A stretch of DNA of 64,000 nucleotides from Adineta ricciae (lineage: Eukaryota > Rotifera > Eurotatoria > Adinetida > Adinetidae), in contig CAJNOJ010000372.1 of the NCBI GenBank assembly GCA_905250025.1, positions 1-64,000 on the forward strand, read 5' to 3'. Below the pieces are notes generated by a model that worked only from the letters and a program-made list of their open reading frames with translations, did no database searches and was not told the origin of the DNA. The position numbers and the translations under genes are program-made. Every line of letters starts with the position of its first letter. Positions within the stretch are counted from its first letter, which is position 1. Below, one piece after another: positions 56,923 through 64,000 of this stretch.

Positions 56923-57948
56923 ATGACAATGAGTGGTTTACTGAAGATATTATTCATTTATTTTCTATTCGAAACGGTAACATCTGATCCTATCAATCGT
57001 CATATGAAAATTGATGGTAATTTCGATGACTGGAAAAATGTACCATCATATAGCGACCCTGAAGATAACATGGAAGGTACGGTTTATGATGTTAGTCCAT
57101 GGTTTCCATCATTCAAATTTCCTGATTGTCATGATGGTGATTCTTTGGATACATCTACTGTACCAAAGCATATTTATAATCCAAATGTAAATATAGTTGA
57201 ATTAAAAGTAGCTCACGATAATTCATCGTTGTATATATACTGTCGAGTGGTAGATGGTGGCGTCATTGGAAGAACGTCTGTCGGATCTAATGAGTTTAAT
57301 CAAAAGAAAAATTCATCAGAATCATCAGCTGGCAGATTCTATATAATGACCGCAGTTAACATTGATCATAATCCAACAACAGGTTGTTGGTTACATGGCG
57401 GTGGCTATCACCCAACAGCGCCAGGTTTTGATGGAAATATTGAAATTGAATTCTATAATGGTTCATTCAATCAGAATTATTTTGTTGATCATGGAGCTAA
57501 TAATGATAATGAAACAAATTATTTAAAGCAACAAAATAAAGAGAACTATTTCGTTATTCGTCCTGCTACTCATGAGTATTTTACACAATATATTTATTGG
57601 AATCATCAACCTACTGCTAATGAAACGAATCGATGTTTAGAAGGACCGTATCAATTACCTGGTTCAACTAAAACAAATTATATTTGCTTTACTAAAGACA
57701 AAGCTCCTGGACCCTTCAATGGTGTTATTAGCTATGCTCGAAGTGTAAAAGGCAATGAATTGGAACTACGAGCACCATTTCAAGCTCTACTGTCGAATTC
57801 ACAGACGGGTCGATCTACTCTTGAGCTAGGAATGACCGTTAATATATCGTTATCGTTGGAGACAAGTGAAGAATATTCAGTACCACAGGACTGGTCATCG
57901 GATACAACAGCAACTATTCAGTATACCTTATCCAATGACAGTGCATAA
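56923..57948 (+). CDS. Secreted protein of the IDGNFDDW family, paralogue B
   Basis: I chose ATG 56923 (MTMSGLLKILFIYFLFETVTS), which gives a signal peptide matching paralogue A; ATG 56929 is an alternative. The product is about 341 residues and colinear with paralogue A without indels larger than a few residues. DPINRHMKIDGNFDDWKNVP and YDVSPWFPSFKFPDCHDGD are nearly unchanged, while the central and C-terminal parts differ more (for example the CFTKDKAPGPFNG segment). Cys-rich positions (YICF, RCLEGP) are shared. The same-strand tandem layout with a dead third copy upstream indicates repeated local duplication. No introns. Function unknown, probably extracellular glycan or surface binding. 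Confidence 0.8.
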   Translation: MTMSGLLKILFIYFLFETVTSDPINRHMKIDGNFDDWKNVPSYSDPEDNMEGTVYDVSPWFPSFKFPDCHDGDSLDTSTVPKHIYNPNVNIVELKVAHDNSSLYIYCRVVDGGVIGRTSVGSNEFNQKKNSSESSAGRFYIMTAVNIDHNPTTGCWLHGGGYHPTAPGFDGNIEIEFYNGSFNQNYFVDHGANNDNETNYLKQQNKENYFVIRPATHEYFTQYIYWNHQPTANETNRCLEGPYQLPGSTKTNYICFTKDKAPGPFNGVISYARSVKGNELELRAPFQALLSNSQTGRSTLELGMTVNISLSLETSEEYSVPQDWSSDTTATIQYTLSNDSA

Positions 57949-58560
57949 TCGTTGATTTGAAAGCGTTTTTTCTCTTTTCTTATCTATTTTAATATTAGGA
58001 CACGCATGTGCATTTCTTATCTTTCTTTTGTTTTGAGGACTGATTGAGTTGTCATCATGACGAAATTGAATTATTTGTATATATAATTAGTGAACAAGTT
58101 TGTAAAGGTAAAGTTAAATATCAGACTCATACTTTGGGGGCATAGAGGGTTCCTCTAGACGAGAACAAACATATAAGGATTCGTGCTCATGACAGTTCTT
58201 TCCATAGATGTTGAATATTCAAGTTATGGAATAATATAGGGCTTTTGGTTCAATGTACGTACCTTATCGTCAGACCGGTTAGTTCGCGTTCAAGCCGTAT
58301 GAAAGCTTCTAGCTTCATTTGTTTGGAATTTTTATCGTCTTCCTTAGTAGACTTTTTTCGATAAAACTGATGTATTGATAGCGTACATTCAAGTAAAATG
58401 TCATCATTAGCTTTCACGAAACATTTTCCTATGATAAAATGAACAGCTGGAAGTTCAACCGATTCTCAGATGAATATGTGATGAATCAGAATCAGTTGAA
58501 ATCGTTCGAAATCAATAAAATAAAAAAGAGCGGTTGGGACAATTCTCCAGCATTTATCGA
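57949..58560. other. Intergenic
   Basis: No gene recognised; the last 100 bp may hold more of the mariner relic. Confidence 0.45.
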
Positions 58561-58740
58561 TAAAGACGATTGACTACCCAATAGCTCTGATCTCAACCCA
58601 TTGGATTACCGTATTTGAAGTGGATTTGTGAAGGCCACCAACTGAAATAAAGTGACACCTAGTGCAACATTAATCCAAGAATTAAAAAGAGCAGTAGACA
58701 AATTCGGGAAAACATTGTTTTTAAAAATTCTAATTCTTGG
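58561..58740 (+). mobile_element. Tc1/mariner-type transposase relic
   Basis: The plus strand reads FIDKDD, a stop, LPNSSDLNPLDYRI, a stop, SGFVKATN and ATLIQELKRAVDKFGKTLF. SPDLNPLDY with the preceding F-x-KDEWPPN is the third-acid motif of mariner-like transposases, and LIQELKRAVDKI their C-terminal helix. Only this end survives, with at least three stops. No terminal repeats located. Confidence 0.7.
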
Positions 58741-60443
58741 ACAGATCGATTGTATCGTATGTCACAGAGTGATGGAGATCATTTAAAATAATAAAAACAT
58801 AGGGATTTGTAGCGATATTGGCGAGGACTCTTTTTGCCGAAACATTTTCTTGTAAATACTAAACTATGAGTAAAAGAAATGGAAAATACGGAGAGGCTCA
58901 TTTATTCTGATACACCCGTTACATCAATAGAAACGAAAACTGTTAAATGCATCTTTGGAGGTTTATGTAGACGATTCGGAGCACGTTTTGGCACGATAAA
59001 TGCGAAGATGCACTGAATAATTCTCATTTCTCATTATATATAGATTTCAAATAGTAATAGATCAGTAGCATTATATATACAATATAGCTGGTAAAAAAGC
59101 AGATTTTTCTCATGTGCAGATGATGTGACACAAATAAATAAATGTTCGGATGCCAGTCAAGTTGATCAACTCCATATGTATGTGTGTGTTGTTCTTAAGA
59201 AGACAAGTAGCGTACGTTTTTAGCGCATATATTTTATCGAAATTAGGAGTAAATAAGATGAGAAAAGAGAGCTACCTGCATGATGATATAGTAAGAAAAA
59301 ACTAGCTATTGTTAGATAGTCCGTGTATGATAGTAATGATGATTCATGACTTTTTCGCTTGGGTCCTAATAAGAAAAATAGAATGTGACGAGACTGCCTC
59401 GATCCCAATCTTGTCCTAAAACCGGCCCTGTCCAATGGGAATTGAGATGAAAATCCCGACTTCCTTTCTGAAGTAGCGAGATTGAGACGGGTATCACTGC
59501 TAAGAACGGAATGAGGACTACGAAATTCCGGGAACATATTTTGTTGGGGCCGAAATCGGAATGAAAAAAACGGTAAAAAGTCATTCTGCCGGCTCAAAAA
59601 GTTGTCGGAGTATCATCAAAATTCTGCCAATTGGCAGAAAAGTGAGTTGGTAGAGTGACATAGATCCAAATCAAGAAGAAGCTCTCTGTCCAATAACATG
59701 ATCATCTTGATCCATATATATATATATAGCACATTCAGACTCTCAAGTAAATAAGCAAATACTTTTTTTCAGAAGTTTTATTTCATATTACAACAAACAC
59801 GCTTTTAGAACTATTTTTGAGAATGTGTTAAGGCTATGAAAAGACAATTTCATTCTATTCACACTTTTTAATGTATTTATAAAAATGAAATACCATTTTT
59901 GGTAATTTTGAATTGTTGTTGACTGCAAATCAATGAGCTTTGATGTTATTTTAGAGAAAGAAATGTTCAAACGTGTCGCCTCTGGAAACATTGTTGAAAA
60001 ATTTGTTTCGTTTTCGCTCGATATGTTGCCGATGATAAAGTGTAGATGTAAAAATTGAGCTAAAAATCAAGAAACTATTTGAAATTTTTTCGAACGAGTT
60101 GAAAAATATGTCTATCGCATTGTTTTTGTTTCAATGATATCTTAAAAGAATAGATGAGAGTGTAATATTCAGATACACTTAAATCTTTGACTTGTAAGGA
60201 AAAATGACTAAATTAAATATTTTGAATTCTTTTCCTCAGACTATGCTCTCATGGATGTTAATACCCAAGCTACGTATCATATCATCATGTTTTGTATAAA
60301 TGAAATAAAACTACGTCATAGGAAACCTTGACATTTTCTTCAGTAAGAAATATAAACTATGAAAGTCTACTATTTCTTTATAACTCTGGTAATTAATTTT
60401 TGAAGAAAAATGTTCTTAGAGAACAATAATGTCATGCTGTAAA
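58741..60443. other. Gene-poor stretch
   Basis: About 1.7 kb. A minus-strand frame at 59220-59597 (RPQQNMFPEFRSPHSVLSS) has no family resemblance. A short TATATATATATA tract occurs near 59716. Nothing else recognised. Confidence 0.45.
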
Positions 60444-61559
60444 TTATGAGAGCCTTTCAGAAATCATAAATCTCTTTTTTGACATGATTATACAGATGAC
60501 TGAAGGTGACAAATCAAAATAAATAACTTTATATTGCATGAAGTCTTTATACTTTTTTTCAAAAAGTTCGAAAAACACTCTTACCGTACAATAAATATAA
60601 GTTAAGATGGATACGAATAAACTAGTAAAACTTTCGATTGCCGATCGATCAGCTGTTTTCTTTTCATTAGTTACAATCAACATGTAAACAACATAAACAG
60701 CATTAGGTAAATTGAATATAATATAGATGAGAACTTGTACAGATGAAAGTCGAGTTAACTGTTTTTCTCTTCGTCGTTCTGTGTTATGACCATTGAAATC
60801 TTGACTTCTACCATCTTGATAACTAATTGCATTTGTCGTAGTAGTTCTCATCTGTGATCTAACAGTAGTCACTTGTCTTATTGTAATAACAGCGTTTCTC
60901 TCTCGACGTAATCGTAGTGCACGAATCTGTTTCATCAACAGTAAAGTAAATATTGTCATAATAATAATAGGTATGATTGCATCAATAGATATGGTACATA
61001 CAGTTGTGAATGTACTGTAAAAGCCTGCTTGTCGACCACAACTTGTTCCAGTACGATTATTCTCATAACCGACCAAAGTATGAATATAAAAAATTGCCCA
61101 ACTTAAACAACTTATTGGTAAAATCCATCTTGCTATTTTGAAAGAACTTAATTGCCTTATTGAAGCACGAGTTGATGTCATCAAAATCCGATCAATGGCA
61201 ATTAGACATAAAAAATGGCGTGCAATTGTTAAGGATAATCCTGATATATAGGCACGACCTTTACAGTACCAAGCTACATTACGAGATGGATCAGGTACAT
61301 CAAGTGTGGATAATATTCTTGTTAAAAGACCAATGTTGATTGAAACAAGATTAGCAATAGATACGATAAGAAAATAGATAGAACACACACTTGTACGCAA
61401 TGGTTCTCGAGAAAATACAAGAATATTGAGAATATTACCAATATTACCAAGAATAAATAATGGACAATAGACGTATCGAGTAAGTTGTACTCGTACATCA
61501 GCAAAGATTCCTGTTAATACTGATGTTCCACTAGTTGTAGATACACTTGTTGATGTCAT
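60444..61559 (-). CDS. Rhodopsin-like G-protein coupled receptor with long third loop
   Basis: ATG 61559 begins MTSTSVSTTSGTSVLTGIF. Helices: TM1 YVYCPLFILGNIGNILNILVF (GN pair), TM2 SIYFLIVSIANLVSINIGLL, TM3 ending LIAIDRILMTS (DR of DRY kept), TM4 ARWILPISCLSWAIFYI, TM5 CTISIDAIIPIIIMTIFTLLL, a basic third loop of about 65 residues, TM6 VQVLIYIIFNLPNAVYVVYML and TM7 SLFVSILTYIYCT. Conserved cysteines are in WYCKGRAY and TSCGRQAGF. After TM7 the frame runs on with KKYKDFMQYKVIYFDLSP; a GTAAGAG donor lies at TGTACG (60584), so the last 45 residues may in fact be an intron plus a short final exon, and the annotated end is uncertain. Ligand unknown. Confidence 0.82.
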   Translation of the reverse strand: MTSTSVSTTSGTSVLTGIFADVRVQLTRYVYCPLFILGNIGNILNILVFSREPLRTSVCSIYFLIVSIANLVSINIGLLTRILSTLDVPDPSRNVAWYCKGRAYISGLSLTIARHFLCLIAIDRILMTSTRASIRQLSSFKIARWILPISCLSWAIFYIHTLVGYENNRTGTSCGRQAGFYSTFTTVCTISIDAIIPIIIMTIFTLLLMKQIRALRLRRERNAVITIRQVTTVRSQMRTTTTNAISYQDGRSQDFNGHNTERRREKQLTRLSSVQVLIYIIFNLPNAVYVVYMLIVTNEKKTADRSAIESFTSLFVSILTYIYCTVRVFFELFEKKYKDFMQYKVIYFDLSPSVICIIMSKKRFMISERLS

Positions 61560-63081
61560 TTAATTTTCTTTTTACAAATAACAACAACAAATCATTGATA
61601 AAGTATGTATTCTTATTAATGTAGGAATATTAACTTATCTTACTCTAATAATCTATCGGAGACTCAAGAAATGCGTTGTTACATTAGGAAAATTAAAAAA
61701 AGGATAACATATTAACGGATTAAAAATGCTCAACCGAGATTTATATAGCTTAAAGACGACCTGGCACAAGGATCTGATTCTATTACATATTTCAAATATC
61801 TATACTGAAACATTAAAAAAAAGAAGAAAAAAAGTTTTGCCAAGAGAAAGAGCAGAACCTCTATTTTCAAATTACTATGATTTCTTTTGTTTTCAATATT
61901 ATCTCTTGCTTCGACTCAACTATTCAATATTTCTATAGATTTAATTTCGCTTCATCTGCAGAGCACAGCTTTGATATATAAGGAATTACTAAATATCTTC
62001 ATATCAACAAGAATATGTTATTAACACATACCTCTCGGTGTGACCTTCTTTTGTTAATTAATTTATATGTCGTAGTGTAAACTAAAAGATACTGTTGCAA
62101 ATTTCAAAAAGAAAAAAAAACATCTTGATAAAAGTCTTAATTAACTCTCTTTTGTATTCGTTAACCTTCCTGAAAAATCAAATTCCCTCGACTGAAAGGA
62201 GGGTCATACGAAAGAAAGGTTTTGGAGGGGTGTTGAGTTTAGATCTTGGTCGAGGGGGAGGTGAGGGTCAGGGTCAAAGGTCGAAAGAACATTTTTTTTT
62301 GCGAAAATGCTCGCAACTTCATGAAACGTCATTTGGGAGGGATCCTGAGGCTCGAGATTGGCTGGATAAGGGGTGAAGGGGCAAGGACGTGACAGAAATG
62401 AAGAAAACATTTCATCCGCACCTGAGAGGAGGGCTATATAGAAGAGTTGATTACGAAAAAGTAAAAGCACACTCGGTTGACTGTCGCATACTAAAGGCCA
62501 GTAATCCAAAAATGCATTCATTCACAAGTTACATACTGGAAAGCAATCTTAAATGATGAGCTTCGATATATTGAAAGTTTTTGTAGGCCTTTAAGCCTTT
62601 TGATTAAGAAAATAGCCTCAGATGTTCGGCAGCGGATAATTTTATCTATGAGATACTGATGGAATGCTAATTAATTTTCGATACTTTTTAGTAGCACACG
62701 GGTAATTATATGATAGATAGGGACAGCTTTGGAGCGGCGAGTAGTGAGTGGCGCCTGTGAATCTAGCCAGTTACCAAAGTATGAACAATCCGACACGTTC
62801 GAATGCGAAATCTATACAGAGTCTCATTTGGTCTTACCGAAATTATCTTTCTTTTAGAAAAAGGAGAGCATGTTTAAAAGTGCAAATCCATAATAGCCAT
62901 TTATAGCGAACTTCAGCTTTCTGTGAAGAGTGATTGTCAATCAGGAATATAGAATAATTAAAAGCAGCACAAGTAGTCCTTTGACTCTTTTGAAGACTGT
63001 GAGACGAATGAAGATGAGTTTCTGGGGACCCCTTCAAAAGTTATATTTCTGTCTTTTTTTGCATAAATGCATATAAGACTA
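61560..63081. other. Intergenic
   Basis: Contains G-rich DNA around 62220-62280 (GGGGGAGGTGAGGGTCAGGG). Open frames on both strands at 62095-62521 lack any protein-family features. Confidence 0.45.
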
Positions 63082-63832
63082 TTCTCCCAGCGCCGAAATA
63101 AAGTTAAATACTGCATTTAATTTTTGCGTCATCTATTAAACTATTTTGAAAAAATAAAGTATATCAAGAGATGCATCGTGAAAAACACTACATCCTACAA
63201 ATATCAGCTTATTTTGTAGTTGTAATTTTTATTTTCAAAATTAACAAAATTCAGAAGTATTATTCGACGAACCAGAAAAAAGGGGCCTCTCAATATTTGG
63301 AAGATCTCTACTTCATGATCGCTATGATTGAAGACCTTTTTGGTATGGAGAGATAGTGCTTAAAATTCTCTGCAAAACTATTTATAGCTAGGTCTGAAAA
63401 CTGTTTCAGTTTTATTTATAAAAAGACTGGAATGTAACAATGTAAAAAACCTCTTCTGCGACCAAAACAAATTTAAGTGTTGTACTTCATTTTTACAGCA
63501 TCTGTTACCCTGTATTAAGAAATACAATATATAACAAGATGCAGCATGAAAAGCTCTACAATTTACATAATACTGCTTATTTTATAATTGTTCTTTTTTG
63601 TTTTCAAAATGAATAAAATTTCGAGTGATCGAATTTCGACAACACGAGGTGACAAATCTTTTTGGTCCAAGAGGAATTTGTTTTTTCCGATTTCATTCTT
63701 TTATAACTGATCATTCTAAATTGTAGAGCTTTTCACGCTGCATCTTGTGATATATTTTATCTTTTCGAAATAGTGTAATAGGTGGTATAAAAATGAAATG
63801 CAGTAGTTAACTTTATTTTGTCGCTGGGAGAG
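63082..63832. mobile_element. Non-autonomous TIR transposon (MITE-like), TA target sites
   Basis: Long imperfect inverted repeats, 63082-63198 and 63722-63832, both start (T/C)TCTCCCAGCG next to a TA dinucleotide (63080-63081 and 63833-63834), as in the Tc1/mariner superfamily. Between them lies a third, direct copy of the inner part of the repeat (about 63470-63630). There is no transposase frame. Element length is 751 bp. Confidence 0.78.
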
Positions 63833-64000
63833 TATAAAATATAGAAGACAAAAAAAGAGAAACAAGAATGTTTGTTAGCGAATAAATGAGTATAAATATG
63901 AAAATCATAGAAGGACAACTGTATGTGATGAGACAATCATATATTGAGACAAGTATATTGGAAAAGAGTTATTTCGGAACTACATCGAAAGTCTCCCATT

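Noticed and set aside
59220-59597. Minus-strand 125-codon frame with RPQQNMFPEF
   Set aside because: No recognisable domain, no signal peptide, unusual composition; treated as chance or an unidentified relic.
62095-62521. Overlapping frames on both strands near G-rich DNA
   Set aside because: No family resemblance; open by composition.
1-64000. tRNA, rRNA, CRISPR arrays, bacterial promoters, operons
   Set aside because: No cloverleaf, rRNA or spacer-repeat pattern was recognised by eye, and the gene structures are eukaryotic. Short RNA genes could be missed without a covariance search.

Overview
The window looks like nuclear DNA of a bdelloid rotifer (Adineta- or Rotaria-like). This rests on AT-rich DNA, phase-consistent introns of about 50-70 nt, several rhodopsin-like receptors, a giant exon-per-repeat leucine-rich repeat gene, piggyBac and mariner debris, and a mixture of metazoan genes with secreted enzymes of bacterial or fungal type. 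The species assignment is inference; gene structures and repeats are read from the sequence. Six single 'n' characters (1979, 23922, 26598, 32471, 35232, 38666) mark assembly joins.

Layout. 1-7.8 kb: a decayed PIF1-type helicase with a piggyBac copy at its edge, a two-exon CVNH-CAP protein gene, a second piggyBac (4329-6905, TTAA target duplication) landed on the stop codon of a secreted cysteine-rich protein gene. 8.9-22.6 kb: a receptor, the last exons of an unknown gene, a secreted alginate-lyase-like enzyme, relics of a small secreted protein and of an ADP-ribosyltransferase-fold gene, then a 28-exon F-box/LRR/zinc-finger gene. 23-40.5 kb: a Ty3/Gypsy element with nearly identical LTRs and a matching GTGAG target duplication, whose middle is replaced, exactly between two 'n' joins, by a second diverged copy (23923-38665) of the 9621-22563 block. 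I read this as an allelic contig mis-placed into the gap of the element, not as real tandem duplication.

40.8-64 kb: a C2-domain gene with an early stop, an alpha/beta-hydrolase relic, a second receptor, a four-helix membrane protein, a secreted S33-type peptidase, a fungal-like aryl-alcohol dehydrogenase relic, a beta-lactamase-fold hydrolase, a cluster of three paralogous secreted proteins (one dead, two intact), a mariner relic, a third receptor, and a 751-bp TIR element with TA target sites at the right edge.

There is no operon logic. The common theme is exported or surface proteins (lyase, S33 peptidase, beta-lactamase-fold hydrolase, cysteine-rich and IDGNFDDW-family proteins) and sensory receptors scattered among transposon remains. 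The strongest biological novelties are the CVNH-CAP fusion and the F-box/30-LRR/zinc-finger gene, in which nearly all repeats are 84-nt phase-0 exons; the strongest structural signal is the interrupted LTR element.
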